This document shows positions 32,148-39,611 of a DNA stretch of 64,000 nucleotides, piece by piece. The notes under the pieces are model-generated. The model saw nothing but the letters and a program-made list of their open reading frames with translations. It was not told the DNA's origin and did not search any database. Source of the stretch: Thiohalocapsa sp. (GTDB taxonomy: Bacteria; Pseudomonadota; Gammaproteobacteria; Chromatiales; Chromatiaceae); NCBI GenBank assembly GCA_021736785.1, contig JAIPFF010000017.1, forward strand, positions 1 through 64,000, read 5' to 3'. The number at the start of each line of letters is the position of its first letter. The first letter of the stretch is position 1. A program made the translations under genes and the position numbers.

Positions 32148-32792
32148 CTAGGCGTCGGAGCCCGATGCGTCCGGCTCTTTGCGCTCGACCTCGATCTTGC
32201 CTTCGGCGCCGGTGAGCAGGTTGCGGATATTGCTGCGGTGGCGCATGAACAGCAGCGCGGTGATGATCAGCTGCATGCCGATCAACTGCGGCTCGGGCCA
32301 AAACAGCCAGACGATCAGCGGAGCCAGCGCCATCGAGATCAGCGCCGATAACGACGAGATCTTCAGCACTTTTGCAACGAATAGCCAGATGACCGCGACG
32401 GCCAGGCCGATGGGCCAGTAGAGCCCGAACTGCACGCCCAAAGCGGTTGCCACGCCCTTGCCGCCGCGAAAGCCGAAGAACACCGGGTATAGGTGGCCGA
32501 GGAATGCGGCCAGTCCGGTCAGTGCGAGCACGAGCGGGCCGGCGCCGAGCAGATGGGCCGCGATCATCGGCAGCAGACCCTTGACGCTGTCGCCGAATAG
32601 CGTGATGCCGGCAGCGGGCTTGGCTTTGCTGCCGCCGATGCGCAATACGTTGGTCGCGCCGGGATTGTTCGAGCCCAGCGTGCGCGGATCGGGCAGGCCC
32701 ATCAGCCGGCAGACGATGATCGCGCTGGAGATCGAGCCGAGCAGGTAGGCGCCGACGATGAGGCCGATGTCGATCAGGGAAGGCATGTCCAT
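32148..32792 (-). CDS. plsY: glycerol-3-phosphate acyltransferase PlsY
   Basis: A 214-residue inner-membrane protein with about five helices. The three PlsY motifs are visible: GSISSAIIVCRLMGLPDPR, GSNNPGATNVLRIGG (phosphate-binding) and GFRGGKGVATALG. It transfers acyl groups from acyl-phosphate to glycerol 3-phosphate, the first step of phospholipid synthesis. A Lys/Glu-rich cytosolic tail follows the last helix. The start may be the ATG at 32784-32786. It lies between tsaD and folB, as in many gammaproteobacteria. Confidence 0.95.
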   Translation of the reverse strand: MDMPSLIDIGLIVGAYLLGSISSAIIVCRLMGLPDPRTLGSNNPGATNVLRIGGSKAKPAAGITLFGDSVKGLLPMIAAHLLGAGPLVLALTGLAAFLGHLYPVFFGFRGGKGVATALGVQFGLYWPIGLAVAVIWLFVAKVLKISSLSALISMALAPLIVWLFWPEPQLIGMQLIITALLFMRHRSNIRNLLTGAEGKIEVERKEPDASGSDA

Positions 32793-32932
32793 GGCGCGCC
32801 ATTGGACTGTTTGCGCGGCCCGCGGTCAAGCCCGGCCGGCTTGTATTGCCGCCGCCCGCCGCCACCATGCCAAAACCAACCGTGCTCGGCGCCGAATCGG
32901 GCGCGCAACCAACAGCGAGAGGCGAAGACGAC

Positions 32933-33289
32933 GTGGATATCGTTTTCCTGCGCAGCCTGCGCATCGAGACCGTGATCGGCATCTATGACTGGGAGAAGCA
33001 GATCAAGCAGCCGGTCGTACTCGACATCGAGATGGCCAGCGACATTGCCAAGGGGGCGGCCACCGACCGCATCGAGGATGCGCTGGACTACAAGGCGGTC
33101 TCCAAGCGGCTGAAGCAGTTCGTCGGCGACGCCAAGTTCGAACTGGTCGAAACGCTGGCGGAGCGGTGCGCACAGATCATCAGAGAGGAGTTCGGCGTGC
33201 CCTGGGTGCGTCTGACGCTGAACAAGACAGGCGCCGTCAGCGACGCCGACGGTGTCGGCGTCATCATCGAGCGCGGCGAGCGCCGGTGA
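32933..33289 (+). CDS. folB: dihydroneopterin aldolase FolB
   Basis: A 118-residue enzyme of folate synthesis, forming 6-hydroxymethyl-dihydropterin from dihydroneopterin. It begins MDIVFLRSLRIETVIGIYDW, has QPVVLDIEMASDI, LDYKAVSKRLKQFV and FELVETLAERCAQII with the substrate-binding Glu. The start is the GTG at 32933 with GAGAGG upstream. Its stop overlaps the GTG start of folK (GTGA), so the two consecutive pathway enzymes are translationally coupled. Confidence 0.94.
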   Translation: MDIVFLRSLRIETVIGIYDWEKQIKQPVVLDIEMASDIAKGAATDRIEDALDYKAVSKRLKQFVGDAKFELVETLAERCAQIIREEFGVPWVRLTLNKTGAVSDADGVGVIIERGERR

Positions 33290-33840
33290 GCCGGTCCGCC
33301 GCCGCGACCGATTCCCGCACGCGCGTGGGCGAGGACTCCGGCCCGGCCCGGCGGCGCTGCTGGATCAGCGTCGGCAGCAATGTGGACCGCGAGCGTTCCA
33401 TCCGCGGCGCCGTGGAGGATTTGCGGGCCGCCTACGGCGAGCTGGTCATCTCGCCTGTGTACGAGACCGATGCCGTGGGCTTCGAAGGAGCGCCGTTCCT
33501 GAACCTGGTGATCGGCATCGAGACCGAGACCTCCGTCGGTGCCATCAACCGCCGCTTGCGCGAGATCGAAGACGCTCGCGGGCGCGTGCGCGGGCCGAAC
33601 AAATTCGCGCCGCGCACGCTCGACTTGGATCTGCTCACCTATGGCCGGACCGCCGGTGAGGTCGACGGCTGCGTTTTGCCCCGCGACGAGATCTTGAAAT
33701 ATCCGTTCGTGCTGGCGCCGTTGGCGGATGTCGCGCCGCGGGAGCGCCATCCCGAAGACGGGCGCAGCTACGGAGATTTGTGGCGCGCGATGGCCTGCGA
33801 CAGCGGGCCCTTACGGTGCGTCGATCTGCCGCTGGACTGA
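33286..33840 (+). CDS. folK: HPPK, 2-amino-4-hydroxy-6-hydroxymethyldihydropteridine diphosphokinase
   Basis: A 184-residue enzyme that pyrophosphorylates the FolB product. SVGSNVDRERSIRGAV, EGAPFLNLVIGIET and the ATP/Mg signature PRTLDLDLLTYG are clear, as is LPRDEILKYPFVLAPLADVAP. It has about 25 extra N-terminal residues compared with E. coli FolK, before WISVGSN. The start is the GTG at 33286, overlapping the folB stop. Confidence 0.93.
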   Translation: MSRSAAATDSRTRVGEDSGPARRRCWISVGSNVDRERSIRGAVEDLRAAYGELVISPVYETDAVGFEGAPFLNLVIGIETETSVGAINRRLREIEDARGRVRGPNKFAPRTLDLDLLTYGRTAGEVDGCVLPRDEILKYPFVLAPLADVAPRERHPEDGRSYGDLWRAMACDSGPLRCVDLPLD

Positions 33841-33897
33841 AGCGGAATCCGCGGGCGCCGGCGCTTGCGCGGCGAAACCGTGCAATCCGACTACCGC

Positions 33898-34401
33898 TCA
33901 GCCGCTCTGCTCGCTGTCGCCGGAGAGTCCGCCGATCTGCAGCAGCTGCTGCACCAGTTCGCCGGTGTCGTCGCGCTCGTGCAGCTGCTCGAACGGCGTC
34001 CAGGCATAGTCCGCCTCCAGGCGGTACGAGCCCGCGAACGCATCGGGCGGCTTGCCGTTCCAGTCCTGCGGCGACAGCATCGAGAAGTAGGTGCTGCCGT
34101 CGGGCTTGCGGTACAGGTGGTAGATCTTCCCCGGGATGCGCTTGAAGGCGCATTGCGCACGGGTTAGCGCCTGCTCGTCGCGCGCGTCGGTCAGTACCTT
34201 GCGCGCCTCCGCTTGCAGCATTTTGATCTGGTCGGCGATGACGCGCAGCTTCGCCGATGTGCGCGCGTTCAGCATATTTTCCGCGCGGGCAACCTCTTCG
34301 GCCAACTCCGGGGCATGGAACGCGGGCGCCAGGCGGCTGGTCGGGTAGGGGGAGCTGCGGGCGTCGCCGCGATGGATGATCGGTTTGTCGTCGTCGCTCA
34401 T
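33898..34401 (-). CDS. DUF2452 family protein
   Basis: A 167-residue cytosolic protein. PYPTSRLAPAFHAPELAEEV, KLRVIADQIKMLQAEARKVL, FKRIPGKIYHLYRKPDGS and LSPQDWNGKPPDAFAGSYRL match DUF2452 proteins. No biochemical function is known to me. A helical first half is followed by an aromatic, beta-like second half. The start is the ATG at 34399-34401. It lies 23 bases downstream of the SDR gene on the same strand, so the two probably share a transcript. Confidence 0.85.
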   Translation of the reverse strand: MSDDDKPIIHRGDARSSPYPTSRLAPAFHAPELAEEVARAENMLNARTSAKLRVIADQIKMLQAEARKVLTDARDEQALTRAQCAFKRIPGKIYHLYRKPDGSTYFSMLSPQDWNGKPPDAFAGSYRLEADYAWTPFEQLHERDDTGELVQQLLQIGGLSGDSEQSG

Positions 34402-34424
34402 GTCGGCTGCTGGTCGTTTGGCTG

Positions 34425-35195
34425 TTACTGCTGAATGGTGCGCCCGCCGTCGACGGAGATGATCTGCCCGGTGATATATCCCGCATCGCGAACCAGAAAC
34501 AGCAGCGTGCGGGCAATGTCGCCGGGCGTGCCCGGCCGGGCCAGCGCCGTGCGCTCGAGAATCCGGCGCTTGGCGTCGTCGGAAAGGCCCTGCTCGGGCC
34601 ACAGAATCGCGCCGGGCGCGACACCGTTGACACGGACCTCGGGGCCGAGCTCGCGGGCGAGCGTTTGCACCATCATCGCATTTCCGGCCTTCGCCATCGA
34701 ATAGATCGGGTGATCGGCCAGCGGGCGCTCGGCATGGATGTCCACCAGGTTCACGATGCAGCCGCGGCTCGCGCGCAGCAACGGTGCCGCCGCCTGCGCG
34801 AGAAAGAACGGCGCCTTCAGGTTGGTGCCCATCAGCTCCTGCCAGTGTGCCTCGGTGGCCTCGCCGAGCGGTGTCGGGTAGAAGCTGGAGGCGTTGTTGA
34901 TCAGGATATCCAGGCGGCCGCGAAATGCGCTGCAGGACTGCATCAGCAACGCCGGCGCCTGCGCATCGAGCAAATCCGCCTTGACCAAATGCACCGACTC
35001 GCCCCGCGCGCGCTCCAGCTCCGCCTGCAGCTTCTCGGCGGCGTCGGCGGAGCTTCGATAGTGCAGCACCAGATCCACGCCCTCGGCATGCAGCGTACGC
35101 GCGATGCGCGCGCCTATTCGCGCCGCGGCGCCGGTAATCAGGGCGACTTTTCCGCGCAGGTCGGGCGGCGTCGACTCGTTGTCCGTGGGGGTCAA
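34425..35195 (-). CDS. folM: pteridine reductase-like SDR (FolM/PTR1 type)
   Basis: A 256-residue short-chain dehydrogenase. The cofactor loop is ALITGAAARIGARIARTLH followed by LHYRSS (NADPH-type), with LINNASSFYPTPLGEA and the active-site YSMAKAG. Bacterial pteridine reductases keep this TGAARRIG-HYRSS-NNASSF pattern and reduce dihydropterins or dihydrofolate. The neighbouring folB-folK genes support a pterin role. Other SDR substrates cannot be excluded. Confidence 0.85.
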   Translation of the reverse strand: MTPTDNESTPPDLRGKVALITGAAARIGARIARTLHAEGVDLVLHYRSSADAAEKLQAELERARGESVHLVKADLLDAQAPALLMQSCSAFRGRLDILINNASSFYPTPLGEATEAHWQELMGTNLKAPFFLAQAAAPLLRASRGCIVNLVDIHAERPLADHPIYSMAKAGNAMMVQTLARELGPEVRVNGVAPGAILWPEQGLSDDAKRRILERTALARPGTPGDIARTLLFLVRDAGYITGQIISVDGGRTIQQ

Positions 35196-35320
35196 ATCGT
35201 CATCTCCTTCAGGTTGTCAGCGGCAGGGTTGTAGACTGCGCAATCCGCCGAGCGCAGTAGCCGGAGCGCACCGATGTTCTCGTTGAAGCACCCGATCGAA
35301 AACCGGACCCGGAGCGGCAC

Positions 35321-36493
35321 GTGAGCCGCACCGCAGACGACGCCGCAGCGGCTCACGGTGCGCGGCTGGCCGCGTTGCTCCGTGCGCGCATTGCCGAGGC
35401 CGACGGCTGTTTGTCGTTCGACCGCTTCATGGAGACGGCCCTCTACGAGCCGGGGCTCGGCTATTACGTTGCCGGTGCAAAGAAATTGGGGCCGGGCGGC
35501 GACTTTGTCACGGCCCCGGAAATCTCGCCGCTGTTCGGCCGCTGCATTGCGGCGCAATGCCGAGAGGCCCTCGCGGCCGTCGGCGGTGGCGATATCCTCG
35601 AGCTCGGCGCCGGCTCCGGCGCGCTGGCGGCGGATGTGCTCGAGGCCCTTGCCGGCGCAGACGCCCTGCCGGGCTGCTATCTGATCCTCGAGCCCAGTCC
35701 GGACTTGGCCGAGCGTCAGCGGGCGTTGCTGACTGCACGGCTGCCGGCGCTGGTGCAGCGTGTGCGCTGGGTCGCCGAGCCGCCCGCGGGCTTTCGCGGC
35801 GTGGTGCTGGCCAACGAGGTCGTGGACGCAATGCCGGTGCATCGCTTCGCGATCGGTGCGCACGGCGAGATCCTGGAGATCTGCGTCGCTCTCGACGGCG
35901 ACGCGCCGGTCGAGCGCCTGCGCCCGCCCGTCTCGCCGGGACTGACCGAGGCCGTGCGCCGGTTGCAGGCGGTCGGCTTGGCTCGAATCCCCGGTTATCG
36001 CTCCGAGATCAACCTGCGCGCCGATGCCTGGCTGCGGCTTTTGGCCGAGCGCATCGAGGCGGGTCTGGTGCTGTTGATCGACTACGGCTACCCGCGCGGG
36101 GAGTATTACCTGCCGCAGCGCGGCGCCGGCACGCTGATGTGCCATTACCGCCACCGGGCGCACGCCGATCCGTTTATCCACCTCGGCCTGCAGGACATCA
36201 CCGCGCATGTGGACTTCTCCGCCCTCGCCGAGGCCGGCGCCGACGCCGGCTTTTCGCTGGCCGGGTACACCACCCAGGCGAATTTCCTGCTTGGCTGCGG
36301 TCTCGATGCCCTGGTCGCGGAGGCCGCCGACGATGTGCAGACCATGCTGAGCCTCGCCGCCGGCGCCAAGCAACTGCTGCTGCCGTCGGCCATGGGCGAG
36401 CGCTTCCAAGTGCTGGGCCTCGCCCGTGACCTCTCGCCGCCGGACGGTGTCTGGCGCGGCTTTTCGGTGCGCGATCTCAGCGGACGGCTTTAG
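35321..36493 (+). CDS. MidA/NDUFAF7-type SAM-dependent methyltransferase
   Basis: A 390-residue protein of the DUF185 family. FMETALYEPGLGYYVAG, GGDFVTAPEISPLFGRCIA, the SAM loop ILELGAGSGALAADVL, VVLANEVVDAMPVHRF and IDYGYPRGEYYLPQRG are diagnostic. The mitochondrial member NDUFAF7 methylates an arginine of the 49-kDa subunit of complex I; bacterial roles are less clear. The start is a GTG at 35321. It is convergent with an NDUFA9-like gene, another complex I-associated family. Confidence 0.9.
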   Translation: MSRTADDAAAAHGARLAALLRARIAEADGCLSFDRFMETALYEPGLGYYVAGAKKLGPGGDFVTAPEISPLFGRCIAAQCREALAAVGGGDILELGAGSGALAADVLEALAGADALPGCYLILEPSPDLAERQRALLTARLPALVQRVRWVAEPPAGFRGVVLANEVVDAMPVHRFAIGAHGEILEICVALDGDAPVERLRPPVSPGLTEAVRRLQAVGLARIPGYRSEINLRADAWLRLLAERIEAGLVLLIDYGYPRGEYYLPQRGAGTLMCHYRHRAHADPFIHLGLQDITAHVDFSALAEAGADAGFSLAGYTTQANFLLGCGLDALVAEAADDVQTMLSLAAGAKQLLLPSAMGERFQVLGLARDLSPPDGVWRGFSVRDLSGRL

Positions 36494-36645
36494 CTGACGG
36501 TTTTGGCGAACGGTTCGGGCGGATGGTTCGGGCAGGCCATTCCGGCGGACCGGGCCCCGGCCGCCGCGCCCGCCTTCGCGGCGGGGCGTTCCGGATTACC
36601 CAGTGGCGCTTCGGGGCGCTCAGGTCCGGGGCGGCCGGAAGGAGC

Positions 36646-37563
36646 CTAAGGGTGGGCCGGTGCGCCTAAGTAGGTGGGCACCACGGCCTCGATATCGGTC
36701 GGATGGATGCCGAGCTCGAGCAGCCCGTTGTGCTCGCCGCAGACGCTCGGCGTTTGCAGCGACAAGTAGTTATCCCGGGTGAACGGCTTGCCGGGCAGGT
36801 ACTCGAACACCCGCGCCTGCAACCGCGAGCCGAAATCGTTCAGGCCCGCCAGCAGGATCTTTCGCCCGATGCGCTCGGCGGTGTATTCCACGATTTTCTC
36901 CAGCTCCAGCACGCGCGGGCCGCACAGGTCGTAGCGCCGGCCGATGCTCTGCGGGTCGTCGATGCTGCGCGCCATCGCCTCGGCGACGTCGCCGACCCAG
37001 ACCGGCGCGAAGCGTGCATCCGGACAGGCCAGCGGGAAGACCAGCGGCGTCACTTCAAGCAGCGCGGCGAAGCGGTTGAAGAAGCTGTCGCCGCGCCCGA
37101 AGATCACCGAGGGCCGGAAGCTGGTTACCGACAGTCCCTCGGCGGCATGGGCCGCGTCCTCGCCGGCGCCCTTGGAGCGCAGATAGGCGCTGCTGCCCTG
37201 CGTCGCATCGGCCTGCAGCGCGCTCATGTGCAGCAGACGGCCGACGCCCGCCGCAGCAGCCGCGGTCACGATGCGCTGCACCAGTTCCACGTGCACGCGC
37301 TCGAATGTGGTGTCGCCGTCCTCGTTCAGGATACCGATCAGGTTCACGACCAAGTCGCTGCCGCGCAGGCAGTCGGTCAGAGTTTCCTGGTCGAGGCGCT
37401 GCACCGGGCGCAGCTCGACATTCGGATAGAGGTTCAGGTCGCGGTGGCGGTGTGCCCGGCGTGTGGGCAGGACGCACCGGTAACCGGCTTTGGCAAGCCG
37501 CCGGACCAGATGCCGGCCGACGAAGCCGGTGCCGCCGAGAATGCAGGCTTGGTGTTGTTTCAT
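36646..37563 (-). CDS. complex I NDUFA9-type NAD(P)-binding protein
   Basis: A 305-residue atypical SDR/epimerase-like protein. The Rossmann loop is ILGGTGFVGRHLVRRL, with LVVNLIGILNEDGDTTFERV and FRPSVIFGRGDSFFNRFA, all typical of the NDUFA9 branch found in mitochondria and many proteobacteria. The SDR Tyr-x3-Lys is present as YLRSKGAGE. Homologues bind NADPH structurally in complex I; a bacterial role in complex I assembly or in lipid-linked chemistry is unproven. It is convergent with the NDUFAF7-type gene, separated by about 150 bases with a small hairpin (36569-36585). Confidence 0.87.
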   Translation of the reverse strand: MKQHQACILGGTGFVGRHLVRRLAKAGYRCVLPTRRAHRHRDLNLYPNVELRPVQRLDQETLTDCLRGSDLVVNLIGILNEDGDTTFERVHVELVQRIVTAAAAAGVGRLLHMSALQADATQGSSAYLRSKGAGEDAAHAAEGLSVTSFRPSVIFGRGDSFFNRFAALLEVTPLVFPLACPDARFAPVWVGDVAEAMARSIDDPQSIGRRYDLCGPRVLELEKIVEYTAERIGRKILLAGLNDFGSRLQARVFEYLPGKPFTRDNYLSLQTPSVCGEHNGLLELGIHPTDIEAVVPTYLGAPAHP

Positions 37564-37834
37564 TGTTTCCGATCGTCAACGTGTTTGTTCCGGGCAGCCC
37601 GGCGCTGTCGCGGCGTTGGCTGGCGGCCGCCGTTGTCCGGCTGTCGTACCGGCCTCGGAGCGCACGCGCGGCGCAATCGGTGTGCGCTTGCGCGGGAAAC
37701 CCGGCCGGCGGGCGCGCTATTATGCCTTAATCATCCACCCGTTCCGCGGCGAGTTTGCCCGGCGCGCCGCCGGCGGTCCCGATTTGCGCCCTTCCACGGC
37801 GGCGCAGGCGTGTATTTTACCGGTCTGAGTTCTT

Positions 37835-38638
37835 TTGAGCCTTTTGCCGCTGTTCGACTTGATCGCTCTCGTGCTGACCGGAGCCGTTGCCGGCCTGCTG
37901 GCCGGGCTCCTCGGCATCGGCGGCGGCGCCGTCATCGTACCCGCCCTGTTGCTGATCTACGCGCATATGGGTGCCGAGCAGGGTGTGATTGCGCACCAGG
38001 CGGTGGCGACGTCGCTGGCGAGTGTGGTGGCCACCGGCGCAACGTCCGCCTGGGTCCACCACCGCCGCGGTGCCGTCGATTGGCCGCTGTTTCTGCGCTT
38101 GGTGCCGGGCTTGCTCGTCGGCGCCTGGTGCGGCGCGTACGCGGCCGGCTGGATGCCCGGCGATGTGCTGCAGCGGCTGTTCGGCCTGTTTCTGCTGTTC
38201 AGTAGCGCGCGCATGCTGATCGGCGCACCGCCGGCGACGCCTCGGCCGCTGCCCGGCGCTGCCGGGCTCGCCGGTTTCGGTACGCTGGTCGGTGCTTTGT
38301 CGGCACTGCTCGGAATCGGCGGCGGCATCCTGGTTGTTCCGTTTCTTGCGCGCCGCGGTCCGGGCATGCGCCGTGCCGTGGCCACCTCGAGCGCCTGTGG
38401 CGTTCCGTTGGCGTTGGTCGGCAGCGTCGGCTTCGTGCTCGGCGGCTGGGGGCGGGAAGGACTCCTGGCGCACAGTGCGGGCTTCGTCTACTGGCCCGGC
38501 GTCCTGGCGATCGTACTGGCCAGCGTACCCATGGCCGTGCTCGGTGCTCGGCTCGCGCATGGCCTGCCTACACGGACGCTGAAGCGCGTCTTCGGGGCGC
38601 TGCTGGCGGTGGTCGGCATCGAGCTGCTGGCGGGCTGA
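37835..38638 (+). CDS. TauE/SafE family membrane transporter
   Basis: A 267-residue inner-membrane protein with about eight helices and the family's internal duplication: LLAGLLGIGGGAVIVPALLL in the first half and LSALLGIGGGILVVPFLARR in the second. The family exports sulfite, sulfonates or related organosulfur anions; the substrate is not readable from sequence. I use the TTG at 37835; another TTG at 37844 is possible. The 270 bases upstream hold no supported gene. Confidence 0.9.
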   Translation: MSLLPLFDLIALVLTGAVAGLLAGLLGIGGGAVIVPALLLIYAHMGAEQGVIAHQAVATSLASVVATGATSAWVHHRRGAVDWPLFLRLVPGLLVGAWCGAYAAGWMPGDVLQRLFGLFLLFSSARMLIGAPPATPRPLPGAAGLAGFGTLVGALSALLGIGGGILVVPFLARRGPGMRRAVATSSACGVPLALVGSVGFVLGGWGREGLLAHSAGFVYWPGVLAIVLASVPMAVLGARLAHGLPTRTLKRVFGALLAVVGIELLAG

Positions 38639-38665
38639 GCCCGCGGCGTCCGGCGCCCGGTCTGC

Positions 38666-39346
38666 TCAGCGCCCGATGCCGCTGTCGGCGCCCAGCCACA
38701 GGCGCCGATACAGGTAGACCTGGCCGGCCGCGTCGCGCAGCACCAGCCGGCCCTCGAACTGAGCGAATTCATAGGGCTGGGCGTTCTGGTGCTCCGGGTC
38801 GTAGAGCGCGATGCGCTCGCCGCGCTGTTGGATCAACCCTTCGATGAACCCGCCGGTGGGCGCATAGAGTCGGAAGCGATGCCCCCCGACGATGAGTAGT
38901 CCGCCGTTTTGGCCCTCCCAGACGCCGTCGAGCGTGGTCCCGCGCCAGCCCGGCATGCCCGGCATCTGTTCCATCATACGGCCCATGCCGAAGTCGTCTG
39001 CGGGGCCCGGTACGCCGGATGGCCAGGGCAGCTGACCGCCGCCGACGCCCGGAGGCATGCCCGGCATCATGCCGTAGCCCATACCGGGCATGCCGTAGGC
39101 GCGGGGATCGAACGGCGAGCTCTTCGCCGGGCCGTCGTCGTCGAGGAAGCCCATGGCCTCCATCATGCGAGCCATGGCGTTGGCCATGGCGTCGCGGGTG
39201 CTGCCGATGTCGGCCGCGTGCACCGGCGCTGCCGCGCAGCAGAGCACGAGCAACAGCACGGCGGCCGTCGCGCGAAGCGATCGGCGAGCGGAATGGCGAA
39301 GGGTGGCACAGTCGCGCGGGTGGCCGCGTTGTCCGGGTGTTCTCAT
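38666..39346 (-). CDS. exported Met/Gly/Pro-rich protein of unknown function
   Basis: A protein of about 226 residues with a signal peptide (RATAAVLLLVLCCAAAPVHA, cleavage after HA). A short amphipathic stretch with AMANAMARMMEAMGF follows, then a Met/Gly/Pro repeat region (MPGMGYGMMPGMPPG and later RMMEQMPGMPGW), then a compact C-terminal domain (GVWEGQNGGLLIVGGHRFRL, LVLRDAAGQVYLYRRLW). Methionine clusters of this type can bind copper(I), but that is only a suggestion. It is convergent with the TauE gene. The start is one of several Met codons at 39340-39400. Confidence 0.65.
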   Translation of the reverse strand: MRTPGQRGHPRDCATLRHSARRSLRATAAVLLLVLCCAAAPVHAADIGSTRDAMANAMARMMEAMGFLDDDGPAKSSPFDPRAYGMPGMGYGMMPGMPPGVGGGQLPWPSGVPGPADDFGMGRMMEQMPGMPGWRGTTLDGVWEGQNGGLLIVGGHRFRLYAPTGGFIEGLIQQRGERIALYDPEHQNAQPYEFAQFEGRLVLRDAAGQVYLYRRLWLGADSGIGR

Positions 39347-39611
39347 GCACATGGCGCCAATGGTACGCCACGCGAAAGACGTTCGGGCGGCGGGCATGGC
39401 CTATGTCGGGATCGCGCCGCACGCGGGCCGAGCTCGGGCCGCAGATCGGTGCACGATCGCCCGGCGGTCGGTCGTCCCGGCAATGCCGAAGTTTCGGCGC
39501 GCCGGAGGCATCGCAGGGGTAGGGACGGGGCTCCGGACACGTGCCCGATGTGCGCGGCGCTTGAGCGGATTACGCCGTCGCCTATCGGCGGCGCCGGCTT
39601 GCGGCCGTCGG

